This document shows, one piece after another, positions 18,638 to 27,531 of a stretch of DNA of 64,000 nucleotides. Origin of the DNA: Saccharicrinis sp963663905. GTDB taxonomy: Bacteria > Bacteroidota > Bacteroidia > Bacteroidales > Marinilabiliaceae. The number at the start of each line of letters is the position of its first letter. The stretch's first letter is position 1. The notes under the pieces are model-generated. The model was not told the DNA's origin. It was given only the letters and a program-made list of their open reading frames with translations, and ran no database searches. Position numbers and translations under genes: made by a program. The DNA lies in NCBI GenBank assembly GCA_963663905.2, contig OY760657.1:1302001-1366000 (forward strand). The letters run 5' to 3'.

Positions 18638-19504
18638 TTATTTTATTGAAGTTACGTAGTTTTTGAAAGCTTTAAATGTTCCAATTTCCTTGTCTTTTTC
18701 AATTGTTGACGTTACCCAGTGACTTGTATATTTACCCGGTTTACTGATAAATAATTGTTGCGTTCCATCATCTAGCTTGTCTACATAATTATCAGGATTA
18801 ACTATGATTGCTGCTCCAACTTTAATTTTTTCCGCAGCAACATCTTCAGGATGATATCCCCAGGAAATCACATAATTGTTTCCTTTGTCAACTTTCTGAC
18901 CTTTGTGATAGTTTACTCCAGTAACAAATTGAACATCATCATCTGTTAATGCAAATGCTTCAACGCGCATTTCTCTAATTCCTGAGTATGCAGTTACTCT
19001 AACTAAAATGTCAACTTTTTTGCCTTTGTAAGGAACATCTTCAGATAACATTTCCATTTGAGATATGCTACCTTCTTTTCTTACTCTTACAGTTCGATTT
19101 GAAACAGGAGCAAGCATTACAACTTTTTCACCATCCCATAATCTTACTCCACCAAGACCTACTGTAGATCCTGCCTTATAATAATCTGCACCTAATCCGT
19201 TTTTTTGTTCCTCCGGACTTGGATACCATTTTGCAGATTTAAGTTCAAGACCAGGTTTTTGTTTATTATAAACATCAATGGCTGCAGCTTTATTATTAAA
19301 GTAAAGTCTTAATGCCATCCATTCATTTTCAATGGCTGGTCCATGATGTCCAATTGTACGATATAAATCGCCTGATGCTTCTTGTATTTCACAAGTATAA
19401 ACAGAATCACTTCTCATAAATAAACTTGCATCAGTTTTGTTTTGTGAAAATGATGTTAGAATTGAAACAGAGAAGACTGTTAAAATTAGAAATATAGATT
19501 TCAT
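18638..19504 (-). CDS. secreted DUF4861 protein
   Basis: 288 residues from the ATG at complement 19504, chosen because it starts the signal peptide (MKSIFLILTVFSVSILTSFSQ); an upstream in-frame ATG adds ten residues. The mature protein has the DUF4861 blocks (IENEWMALRLYFN, GLGADYYKAGSTVGLGGVRLWDGE, YHPEDVAAEKI). It is the last gene of the uxaB-uxaA-uxaC-lacI operon, 33 bp after the regulator, and a shorter paralogue of the lipoprotein at 10.1 kb. Both close uronate operons, pointing to a periplasmic job on uronate-containing saccharides. Activity unknown. Confidence 0.8.
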   Translation of the reverse strand: MKSIFLILTVFSVSILTSFSQNKTDASLFMRSDSVYTCEIQEASGDLYRTIGHHGPAIENEWMALRLYFNNKAAAIDVYNKQKPGLELKSAKWYPSPEEQKNGLGADYYKAGSTVGLGGVRLWDGEKVVMLAPVSNRTVRVRKEGSISQMEMLSEDVPYKGKKVDILVRVTAYSGIREMRVEAFALTDDDVQFVTGVNYHKGQKVDKGNNYVISWGYHPEDVAAEKIKVGAAIIVNPDNYVDKLDDGTQQLFISKPGKYTSHWVTSTIEKDKEIGTFKAFKNYVTSIK

Positions 19505-19537
19505 AGTAATATTGTTGAAATTAATAATTAACATATT

Positions 19538-20593
19538 TTAGTCCAGAAGACCTTCGTAAAAATTGATATTTTCTTTGTTTAAAATGTCTACTGGCAGAAA
19601 ATTCATAGCTTTAATGTTTTCTTTCCTAAATAAATAATTAAAAAGTATTATAGTAGCATTATAGCCCTGACTTTTTGATTGTTGGGCAATTAGAAAGTCT
19701 ATGACTCCTTTTTTTAAGTATTTAATATTTTGATCCAGTGTATCAAAACCTATCAACATTATATTTTTGATATTATTTTCTTCCAGTATCTCAGCAATTA
19801 AGTGAATGCGAGAATTAGGAACATATATGATTTTAGTATTTGGAGATTCGTTTATATAATTTAATAAAGATTTTTTATAATCCAGATTGTCTTTATCGAT
19901 TTTAAGTTGTAGATGTTTAATTTTATCTGTTGAGATGTTTTTTTCCTTAAAGAAATTAATAAACCCTTCAATTCTGTCGTTGATATGCGAATACTCTTGT
20001 TTTTCTTTTGTAACATATACAACTAATATTTCATCATCAGTATTATAGGCAAGATTACAAAGAGATGCTGCAACTTTTCCGGCAGCTATCGGATCCTGAC
20101 CAATAAAAGATAGCGGATTAACTTCTGCGTGATGAATATTCATTTGTACAAATGGAATATTTCTATCGTTAAGAAGTTCTGCAAAAACTTTAGATTCACT
20201 TAAAAACATTGGAACATAAACTACACCATCTGGATTTAGCTCTAGTACTTTATCAAATGAATCATGAAAATCCTGAGCTCGTAATGAAAATGTAATTTTA
20301 TGAATGTTTACTTTAAAAGAAGATAGTTCTGCAATTGCCTTATCAATTCCAGCTAAAGGACGAGTCCAATATTTTACATCTTCCGGATCAGGAAGAAGAC
20401 ATGCAATCTGTAATTCTTTTTTAAGAGCAAGGTTTCTTGCTAAGATATCGGGTTCGTACCCTAATTCCTTTATTGCTTTTTGAACTTTTTCGTAAGCGGT
20501 TTCTGAGAATTTACCTCTTTGATGAATGATTCTGTCAACAGTACCGGCTGAAACACCTGCTTTTTGGGCAATATCAACTATTCTTATCTTCAT
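19538..20593 (-). CDS. LacI-family regulator of the uxa operon
   Basis: 351 residues: LacI helix-turn-helix at 3-50 (IRIVDIAQKAGVSAGTVDRIIHQRGK) and a type-1 periplasmic-binding fold (60-345) of the Peripla_BP_4/6-like kind (FIGQDPIAAGKVAASL). VDRII replaces the usual VSRxL of recognition helix 2, which suggests an operator different from classical LacI sites. Lying inside the uxa operon, it is the best candidate for the perfect palindrome over the operon promoter. The effector is probably a hexuronate or its keto acid (inferred). Confidence 0.85.
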   Translation of the reverse strand: MKIRIVDIAQKAGVSAGTVDRIIHQRGKFSETAYEKVQKAIKELGYEPDILARNLALKKELQIACLLPDPEDVKYWTRPLAGIDKAIAELSSFKVNIHKITFSLRAQDFHDSFDKVLELNPDGVVYVPMFLSESKVFAELLNDRNIPFVQMNIHHAEVNPLSFIGQDPIAAGKVAASLCNLAYNTDDEILVVYVTKEKQEYSHINDRIEGFINFFKEKNISTDKIKHLQLKIDKDNLDYKKSLLNYINESPNTKIIYVPNSRIHLIAEILEENNIKNIMLIGFDTLDQNIKYLKKGVIDFLIAQQSKSQGYNATIILFNYLFRKENIKAMNFLPVDILNKENINFYEGLLD

Positions 20594-20710
20594 TTTGGTA
20601 ATTAAAATTAGCGCCAGTAACTATTTTATGCTACTGACGCTACAATTATCTGCTAGTGCGTTATTTAATCCTGTTTTAATACAAAATCAACTTATGTTTT
20701 ATTCAGGAAA

Positions 20711-22111
20711 TTAAAAGTTGAAATAGTTTTTCGCGTTGTAATAGCAAATATTTTCAACATATGTTTTTAATAATTCCATATCGTTTGGAATTAAACCTTT
20801 TTCTACATCAGTACCAATTAAGTTACATAGAATACGACGGAAATACTCATGACGGCTATAGCTTAAGAAGCTTCTAGAGTCAGTAAGCATACCTACAAAG
20901 CGACTTAATAAACCTAGGTTAGAAAGTGCGTTCATTTGCTTTTCCATACCATCTTTTTGGTCTAAGAACCACCATCCTGAACCCCATTGGATTTTACCAG
21001 CAACAGTTCCATCCTGGAAGTTTCCTAACATTGTAGCGTAAACTTCGTTGTGAGCAGGATTTAAGTTGTAAAGAATAGTTTTTGTTAGTTTTTCTTCAGT
21101 AGCAAGGCTGTTTAAAAATTTAGACATATCCTTAGCAACTAAATCATCACCAATTGAATCAAAACCAGTATCAGCACCTAATTTGTTATACATAAAGGTG
21201 TTGTTGTTACGGATTGCTCCAATGTGGAATTGCTGAGTCCATCCTTTGGCATGATCCATAACTGCCAATTGATATAAAACAGCTGACTTATATTTGTTAA
21301 TTTCTTCGCAAGTTAAAGCTTCTCCTTTTCTTGCTTTAGCAAAGATGGCTTTAATCTCATCGATAGTATATTCATCACAGAAGAAACGATCTAAACCGTG
21401 GTCTGATAATTTACAACCCATTTCTGCGAAGAAATCCTGACGAATTTGTAGTGCTTTACATAAGTCATCATAAGATTCAATAGCTACACCAGCAACTTCA
21501 GCTAAAGTGTTTACATAAGCATTAAAGTCATCTAAGTTATCGATAGCCATTGCTTTATCAGCTCTCCATGTTGGAAGAACTTTTGTTGTAAAGCCTGAAT
21601 CTTTAATTTTTTTATGATATTCTAATGAATCAACAGGATCATCAGTTGTACAAATGATTTCAACATTTGCTTGTTTGATTAATCCTTTACATGAAAACTC
21701 AGGTGTTTGAAGTTTAGCATTACATGCTTCCCAAATTGATTTAGCTGATTTTTCATCTAAAATTTCTTCAACACCAAATGGTTTTTTTAATTCTAAGTGT
21801 GTCCAGTGATAAAGTGGATTACGAAGAGTATAAGGAACTGTTTTAGCCCAATTGTAGAATTTATCCCAATCACTTACATCTCCTGTAATTTCGTTTTCTG
21901 GAATACCATTGGTACGCATTGCTCTCCATTTATAGTGGTCTCCATATAACCAAATTTGGGTAATGTTTTCAAATTGTACATCGTCAGCAATTTGCTGAGG
22001 AGGAATATGACAGTGATAGTCAATAATAGGAAGGTTTTCTGCGTAATCGTGATATAATTTTTTTGCAGTTTCGTTTGATAAGATAAAGTCTTTATCAATA
22101 AATGTTTTCAT
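20711..22111 (-). CDS. uxaC: uronate isomerase UxaC
   Basis: 466 residues from the ATG at complement 22111 (E. coli 470), with the amidohydrolase-fold signature YHCHIPPQQIADD near residue 40. It isomerises D-glucuronate to fructuronate and D-galacturonate to tagaturonate in the cytoplasm. An upstream in-frame ATG would add 14 hydrophobic residues and is rejected because MKTFIDKDFIL is the family start. It lies 75 bp downstream of uxaA in the same operon. Residues RNPLYHWTHLELKKPFG and GSGWWFLDQKDGM are characteristic. High certainty. Confidence 0.97.
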   Translation of the reverse strand: MKTFIDKDFILSNETAKKLYHDYAENLPIIDYHCHIPPQQIADDVQFENITQIWLYGDHYKWRAMRTNGIPENEITGDVSDWDKFYNWAKTVPYTLRNPLYHWTHLELKKPFGVEEILDEKSAKSIWEACNAKLQTPEFSCKGLIKQANVEIICTTDDPVDSLEYHKKIKDSGFTTKVLPTWRADKAMAIDNLDDFNAYVNTLAEVAGVAIESYDDLCKALQIRQDFFAEMGCKLSDHGLDRFFCDEYTIDEIKAIFAKARKGEALTCEEINKYKSAVLYQLAVMDHAKGWTQQFHIGAIRNNNTFMYNKLGADTGFDSIGDDLVAKDMSKFLNSLATEEKLTKTILYNLNPAHNEVYATMLGNFQDGTVAGKIQWGSGWWFLDQKDGMEKQMNALSNLGLLSRFVGMLTDSRSFLSYSRHEYFRRILCNLIGTDVEKGLIPNDMELLKTYVENICYYNAKNYFNF

Positions 22112-22186
22112 GTTATTTGTTTTTTCGGTTATAAGAATGACAAATAAAACCAATTATATTCAATATAACTGGTTTAAATTTTTATT

Positions 22187-23695
22187 TTATAATGTAACAC
22201 CACTTTTAAAGATGGCAATTTCGCGATAACCATTGATTTCATTTTTAGTTTTTTTACCGCTGGCAACCTCTAAAATATAATCAATAAATTCGCTGCTTAA
22301 ATCATCCATGCTCATTCCATCAACAAGTCTACCTGCATTAAAATCAATCCAGTTTTGTTTTTGTTCTGCAAGTTGTGAGTTAGTAGCTATTTTTACAGTT
22401 GGGATAAATCCACCAAATGGAGTTCCTCTACCTGTTGTAAATAATACCATTTGACAACCGCACATACCTAAAGTTGTAGTAGCAACTAGGTCATTTCCTG
22501 GAGCACTGATTAGATTTAATCCAGAATTTTTTATACGCTCTGTATGTTTAAGAACGTCTTTAACCTTGCTGTTTCCAGCCTTCATCGTACAACCTAGAGA
22601 CTTATCTTCAAGAGTTGTAATACCTCCATTTTTATTACCTGGAGAAGGATTTTCGTATATAACTTGATTATGACGTTTATAGTAGTTTTTAAAGTCATTA
22701 ACCATGTCAACTGTTTTCTGGAATATATCCTTGCTTTCGCAACGATTCATAAGAATGGTTTCTGCACCAAACATTTCAGGTACTTCGGTTAAGACACTTG
22801 TACCTCCGTAGTGGATAACATAATCAGATACTCTACCTAACATTGGATTAGCAGTAATACCACTAAATCCGTCAGAACCACCACATTCAAGACCTAATCT
22901 TAATTTCGATAAAGGTTGAGTAGTTCTCTTATCTTGTTTTAGTACCTCAAATAATTCAGAAACAACTTCTACTCCTGATACAATCTCATCTTTAAGCTGT
23001 TGAGTTGTAATAAACTTAACTCTGGACTCATCATATTCTCCAAGAGTTTCTTTAAATGTACTGATCTGGTTGTTTTCGCAACCCAAGCCAACAACAAGCA
23101 CTGCACCTGCATTTGGATGTCTTACGATATTTTGAAGTGTTTCACGAGTATTAACATGGTCATCGCCCATTTGAGAACAACCATAGTTATGAGGGAAAGT
23201 GTATATTCCATCGAAATAATTTAATTCATCAAAGAATAAACCTGATTTCATACACTTTTCTGTAAATTTTTTTGCTATAGATTCAGAAACACCATTAACA
23301 CAGCCTACTGTTGGAATAATCCAAAGTTCGTTTCTGATTCCAACTTCTCCGTTAGTACGTTCGTAACCCTCGAAAGATTTTTCTTCCAAAGTAACTTTTA
23401 CGTCAGTTTCTACCGGTTCATAACAGTATTCAAGGATGTCTCCTAAACCTGTTTTGATATTGTGAACATGAACATGCATACCCACTTCGATGTCCTCTTG
23501 GGCTACACCAATTGAACTACCATATTTTATGATTTGCTCGCCTTTTTTTATAGGGGCAATGGCAATTTTATGTGCCTGAGGTATGTCTGTTGCAACTTTA
23601 ATAGAGTTGCCTTCAAACTCAAAGCTTGTACCGGCACTCACGGGCTCTAGTGCAACAATAACATTATCGCCTGGTTGAATATGTAAATGCTTCAT
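22187..23695 (-). CDS. uxaA: altronate dehydratase UxaA
   Basis: 502 residues (E. coli 495). An N-terminal SAF domain (about 1-95) precedes the iron-dependent altronate/galactarate dehydratase body, with cysteines in NYGCSQMGDD, GLGCENNQ, GLECGGSDGFSG and MCGCQM available for the metal site. It dehydrates D-altronate to 2-keto-3-deoxygluconate, joining the KduI/KduD route at the same intermediate. It is preceded by uxaB and followed by uxaC, with a hairpin in the uxaB-uxaA gap that could act in attenuation or processing. Cytoplasmic. Confidence 0.97.
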   Translation of the reverse strand: MKHLHIQPGDNVIVALEPVSAGTSFEFEGNSIKVATDIPQAHKIAIAPIKKGEQIIKYGSSIGVAQEDIEVGMHVHVHNIKTGLGDILEYCYEPVETDVKVTLEEKSFEGYERTNGEVGIRNELWIIPTVGCVNGVSESIAKKFTEKCMKSGLFFDELNYFDGIYTFPHNYGCSQMGDDHVNTRETLQNIVRHPNAGAVLVVGLGCENNQISTFKETLGEYDESRVKFITTQQLKDEIVSGVEVVSELFEVLKQDKRTTQPLSKLRLGLECGGSDGFSGITANPMLGRVSDYVIHYGGTSVLTEVPEMFGAETILMNRCESKDIFQKTVDMVNDFKNYYKRHNQVIYENPSPGNKNGGITTLEDKSLGCTMKAGNSKVKDVLKHTERIKNSGLNLISAPGNDLVATTTLGMCGCQMVLFTTGRGTPFGGFIPTVKIATNSQLAEQKQNWIDFNAGRLVDGMSMDDLSSEFIDYILEVASGKKTKNEINGYREIAIFKSGVTL

Positions 23696-23773
23696 AATAG
23701 TTGTTTTTTTATTGCTAAAAATTCAATAAAAACTTGAAATGTTGATGATAGTATAGAATACTCTAAAAATAAT

Positions 23774-23812
23774 CTGGAGGGCTATTACTAAATATTTAGA
23801 TAAAGCCCTCCA
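23774..23812 (-). promoter_or_regulatory. intercistronic hairpin between uxaB and uxaA
   Basis: A TGGAGGGCT/AGCCCTCCA perfect 9-bp stem with an AT-rich loop sits 14 bp after the uxaB stop. The weak T tract after it suggests partial termination or mRNA processing rather than a full stop. Confidence 0.5.
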
Positions 23813-23825
23813 AACCTATAAAATG

Positions 23826-25265
23826 TTATTTAATAATATCAGCTAATGCTGATTGAATAGAGTTGTCAAGTATTTCGTTAACATATCCTGCTACAGCAGC
23901 AGATAAACCTGAAACTTCATCCAGGTTAATTCCCCAGATTTTCTCGTTACTTAAAATAGACTTCACTTTTTCTTCAACAGAAGTTTCTGAAGCCCAAACT
24001 GAGTTAATAATTTCTAATAATTCAGGAGTATCTTTTGCTTCAAATCCAATTGGATTACCAGGCTTATAAAGAACAAGTAATGCAGCTAAAGAGAAAGTAA
24101 CTTTTTTAGGTAATTTTCCTGTACTTGCAACAGTATCTTTAACTGTTGGAAAATCTCTTGTTACCCATTTAGATAAAGAATTTAAAGAAATATCTTTTAA
24201 GAAGTGACGAATGTAAGGATTAAAGAAACGCTCTAAAATTTCGTCAGCAAAAGCTTCTAATTTTTCTTTATCTCCATCAATATTTGGTAATACTTCCTCA
24301 GCAACCATGCTCTTAATGTATGTTGAAACAGCTTCATCATCAAAAGCTTCTTTTACTGTTTCATGTCCACATAATAAACCTACAGGAACTAATGCAGTGT
24401 GAGAACCGTTTAATACTCTTACTTTCTTGTCACGGAAAGCTGTCATATCATCTAACCAAACCACATTTAAGCCTGCTTCGTCCATTGGGAAACTTTTACG
24501 AACATCTTCACCGCCTTCAATAGCCCATAAGTGAAAATATTCACCCATTACAACCAAGTTATCTTCATAACCTATTTCAGCTTGAATTTCTTTAATGTTG
24601 TCTTTAGGGAAACCAGGAACGATACGGTCAACTAAAGTACTGCTGAAAGTACAAGCACTATTTAACCAGTTAACAAATTCAGTTTCAAGATTATTTTGTT
24701 CTGCTAATTCTAAAACAATTTCTTTTAAGATATCAGCATTTTTTTCAATTAATTCACAACAAATAACGTTTAAACCTTTATCTGCAGCACCATTATATTT
24801 TTTATATCTCTTATATAAAAGAGCAGTCATTTTACCTGGGTAAGATTTTGGAGGTAAAGCGTTGATATCTTCATCGTCAATACGGCTAATACCAGCTTCA
24901 GTAGTGTTAGAAATAACTATCTCTAAATCTTTAGATAAGAAATACTCTTCGTATTTTGCATATTCAGCATAAGGATTAACTGCATCCATTACACATTCGA
25001 TCAACTCAGTTGATTCTACAGGTTTTCCATCTTTGATACCTTGCAATCTTACATGATACATGCAATCTTGCTTCTTTAACATATCAACTAAACCGTTAGC
25101 TAAAGGCTGAACAACAACAACACCTGCGTTATAATCGATTTTGTTGTTTGCTTGTTGAATCATCCAGTCAACAAATGCACGTAAAAAGTTTCCTTCACCA
25201 AATTGAAGAATTTTTACAGGATAGGTCTTACGACCTTGAACAGTTTCATTATTTAATGCTTCCAT
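23826..25265 (-). CDS. uxaB: tagaturonate reductase / altronate oxidoreductase UxaB
   Basis: 479 residues (E. coli 483). Mannitol dehydrogenase-type two-domain fold: an N-terminal Rossmann domain starting KILQFGEGNFLRAFVDWM, and a C-terminal helical domain with the family Lys in KVRVLNGSHTALVPVG (about residue 285). It reduces tagaturonate to altronate with NADH. First gene of the five-gene minus-strand uxa operon. The window lacks UxuA/UxuB, so the fructuronate branch, if used, must be encoded elsewhere. Strong assignment. Confidence 0.96.
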   Translation of the reverse strand: MEALNNETVQGRKTYPVKILQFGEGNFLRAFVDWMIQQANNKIDYNAGVVVVQPLANGLVDMLKKQDCMYHVRLQGIKDGKPVESTELIECVMDAVNPYAEYAKYEEYFLSKDLEIVISNTTEAGISRIDDEDINALPPKSYPGKMTALLYKRYKKYNGAADKGLNVICCELIEKNADILKEIVLELAEQNNLETEFVNWLNSACTFSSTLVDRIVPGFPKDNIKEIQAEIGYEDNLVVMGEYFHLWAIEGGEDVRKSFPMDEAGLNVVWLDDMTAFRDKKVRVLNGSHTALVPVGLLCGHETVKEAFDDEAVSTYIKSMVAEEVLPNIDGDKEKLEAFADEILERFFNPYIRHFLKDISLNSLSKWVTRDFPTVKDTVASTGKLPKKVTFSLAALLVLYKPGNPIGFEAKDTPELLEIINSVWASETSVEEKVKSILSNEKIWGINLDEVSGLSAAVAGYVNEILDNSIQSALADIIK

Positions 25266-25315
25266 AATACATTTATAAATTTTCGAAATAAAAGATTTTA
25301 TTTTTTTTATGTGAC

Positions 25316-25354
25316 CAAAGTTAAGATATTAATGTGTGTGCGCACACACATTAA
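25316..25354 (-). promoter_or_regulatory. uxa operon promoter overlapped by a perfect 26-bp palindrome
   Basis: On the minus strand TAACTTTG (25316-25323) fits the TAnnTTTG -7 box, 51 bp upstream of the uxaB ATG. Positions 25329-25354 form a perfect palindrome, TTAATGTGTGTGC and its complement, centred on CG, covering the place where the -33 box would be. This is the geometry of a LacI-type repressor operator, and the likely binder is the LacI protein encoded in this operon. Confidence 0.7.
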
Positions 25355-25397
25355 TGTTAAAAAATGTAAAAAACTTAAATTTTGTTTATAACTGTTA

Positions 25398-26270
25398 TTA
25401 TTTAATACTGGATCGTAATTCGGAAGGAGGGATGCCTAATTTCTTTTTAAATAATCTGCTAAAGTAGTGAATGGATTGAAATTTAAGTTCATAGCTTATC
25501 TCTTTTAAGCTTTTATCAGTTGTAAGAATGAGTTCTTTTGCCCTCATTAACTTTAAATCAATGTGATATTGGTGGGGAGCAATACCTGTATATTTCTTAA
25601 ACATCTTCCTGAAATAGGAATAACCAACACAATTTTGTTCGGCTAGTTTTTTTAAGTCAATTTCATCTTCAACATGTTCTCGCATATAAAATCGTGCATG
25701 CTGAATCAACTTTTCAATTGGCTTTCCTGAAAAGTCTTTTTGTTTTTGCCAGGCAACAATATATCCTAGTAATTTTATAATTAAGCCCGATGCAATATGT
25801 TGATTCCCCGGATCTTCTTTTTGAATCAGTTCAAAGATTTTATAGTAGGTGTCAATAATATCTTCTCTTACTCCACAATGTATAACTGATTGACCAAGCA
25901 ATACTTGATTTTGCTGTAAATAGTGATTTGCAAAAAGACCATCGAATCCAATGTAGTTTTCTATCCAACCATCACTTTTTGTAGGTTTGTATCTATGCCA
26001 CTCATCTTTTCTGATAATCATTAACGTCCCTGCTTTGACCTGAAATTTACCTCTTGAATTTTCTAAAATACCCGAACCATCAGTTATATAGTTAATCTGA
26101 TATTCGTTTAGCGTTCTGCCATTCTTCCATGTAAAGAAGTAACCACTCGGATGATTTTTTAACGGATATTGAATATTGGCAGGGATGGTTGCTTTACCAG
26201 CTACATTTAAATATAAGCCCCAATCTTTATCTTCGTCACTTACAGTAGTGTATTTAAAAAAGTCCTTCAT
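25398..26270 (-). CDS. AraC-family regulator, RhaR-like
   Basis: 290 residues. N-terminal cupin-type sugar-sensing domain (about 30-170, with WKNGRTLNEYQINYI and LMIIRKDEWHRY) and a C-terminal AraC double helix-turn-helix (190-288) ending in the conserved FSRLFKKKLGIPPSELR. It is divergent from rhaT, 127 bp away. In Bacteroides an AraC-type activator (RhaR) controls the rhamnose genes, so this is the expected activator here, responding to L-rhamnose or a derivative. It sits between the uxa and rha operons and could in principle act on both. Confidence 0.8.
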   Translation of the reverse strand: MKDFFKYTTVSDEDKDWGLYLNVAGKATIPANIQYPLKNHPSGYFFTWKNGRTLNEYQINYITDGSGILENSRGKFQVKAGTLMIIRKDEWHRYKPTKSDGWIENYIGFDGLFANHYLQQNQVLLGQSVIHCGVREDIIDTYYKIFELIQKEDPGNQHIASGLIIKLLGYIVAWQKQKDFSGKPIEKLIQHARFYMREHVEDEIDLKKLAEQNCVGYSYFRKMFKKYTGIAPHQYHIDLKLMRAKELILTTDKSLKEISYELKFQSIHYFSRLFKKKLGIPPSELRSSIK

Positions 26271-26333
26271 TGTTGGTCCAAAAAGTGCAAATAAAACGCC
26301 AATTTGTGTATTGATGGCATGTTTTCTTCCGTC

Positions 26334-26341
26334 TATTTTTG
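26334..26341 (+). promoter_or_regulatory. -7 box of the rhaT-rhaA promoter
   Basis: TATTTTTG fits TAnnTTTG, 56 bp before the rhaT ATG. No TTTG lies 19-21 bp upstream (the nearest is 27 bp away), consistent with dependence on an activator such as the divergent AraC protein. Confidence 0.45.
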
Positions 26342-26397
26342 TCTAAAAATATAATCAGAAGTTAAATAAACAAAAAAAATCTTTCAATTTACTTAGT

Positions 26398-27426
26398 ATG
26401 AATTTTATAATCGGATTAGTAATAATTGCATTAGGAAGCTTTGGGCAATCGAGCTCATATGTTCCTATTAATAAAATTAAAAATTGGGCTTGGGAAAGTT
26501 TTTGGCTATCACAAGGTGTGTTTGCCTGGTTGGTATTTCCTTTGCTTGGTGCCTTTTTAGCAGTCCCGGAAGGGCACTCGTTAGGTGAAATTTTAATGAG
26601 TGGTGGAGGTGCAATTTGGAAAACCTTGGGTTATGGAGTTCTTTGGGGAGTTGGAGGTTTAACTTTTGGATTAAGTATGCGTTATTTAGGCGTTGCTCTT
26701 GGTCAGTCTATTTCATTAGGTACCTGTTCTGCTTTCGGAACAATTATACCGGCTTTAATGGAAGGTCAGGATTTATTTTCGGGTAAAGGATTAATGTTGT
26801 TGATAGCTGTAAGTATTGCCCTTGCTGGTATTGCCATTATTGGTTATGCTGGTAGCTTACGCGCTAAAAATATGTCTGAAGAAGAAAGAAAAGCTGCAGT
26901 AAAAGATTTTGCTCTAGGTAAAGGATTATTAGTAGCCTTGCTTGCCGGATTGATGAGTGCTTGTTTTAGCTTAGGATTAGCAGCAGGTAAACCAATTGCT
27001 GATGCAGCAACAGCAATGGGAGCCAAAAGTTTATATGTTACATTACCAGCAACATTTATTGTTACTGCTGGTGGATTTTTAACAAATGCTATCTATTGTC
27101 TGTTCCAAAATGTAAAAAATAAAACACTAAGTGATTATACTTCAGTTCCATCTAAGGTGTTTATAAATAATATTTTGTTTTGTGCTTTAGCTGGAGGTTT
27201 ATGGTACTCTCAGTTTTTTGGATTAGGTGTTGGAAAAAGTTTCTTCGAAGAGGGTAGTGTTATTATGGTATTTTCATGGAGTATCCTAATGTCTTTAAAT
27301 GTTACGTTTAGTAATGTATGGGGTATTATCCTTAGAGAATGGAAAGGTGTTGGAACTAAAACCTGGTCTGTATTAATCATTGGACTAGTAGTATTAATCT
27401 TCTCTACTTTCGTTATTAACTTTTAA
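26398..27426 (+). CDS. rhaT: L-rhamnose/proton symporter RhaT
   Basis: 342 residues (E. coli RhaT 344) with ten predicted membrane helices, beginning MNFIIGLVIIALGSFGQSSSYVPINKIKNW and including the family hallmark GVLWGVGGLTFGLSMRYLGVALGQS region. It imports L-rhamnose across the inner membrane with protons. First gene of the rhamnose operon, 105 bp ahead of rhaA and divergent from the AraC regulator. No sodium or phosphate chemistry is indicated. Confident. Confidence 0.93.
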   Translation: MNFIIGLVIIALGSFGQSSSYVPINKIKNWAWESFWLSQGVFAWLVFPLLGAFLAVPEGHSLGEILMSGGGAIWKTLGYGVLWGVGGLTFGLSMRYLGVALGQSISLGTCSAFGTIIPALMEGQDLFSGKGLMLLIAVSIALAGIAIIGYAGSLRAKNMSEEERKAAVKDFALGKGLLVALLAGLMSACFSLGLAAGKPIADAATAMGAKSLYVTLPATFIVTAGGFLTNAIYCLFQNVKNKTLSDYTSVPSKVFINNILFCALAGGLWYSQFFGLGVGKSFFEEGSVIMVFSWSILMSLNVTFSNVWGIILREWKGVGTKTWSVLIIGLVVLIFSTFVINF

Positions 27427-27531
27427 TTAGAGTCTTATAATAATTAACATAAAGAATTGAGATTTTACCATGTAATTAACTGCCAAGATTATGGTGAAAT
27501 CTCTGCTTAAAATCCGTTTAATAAATAAATT

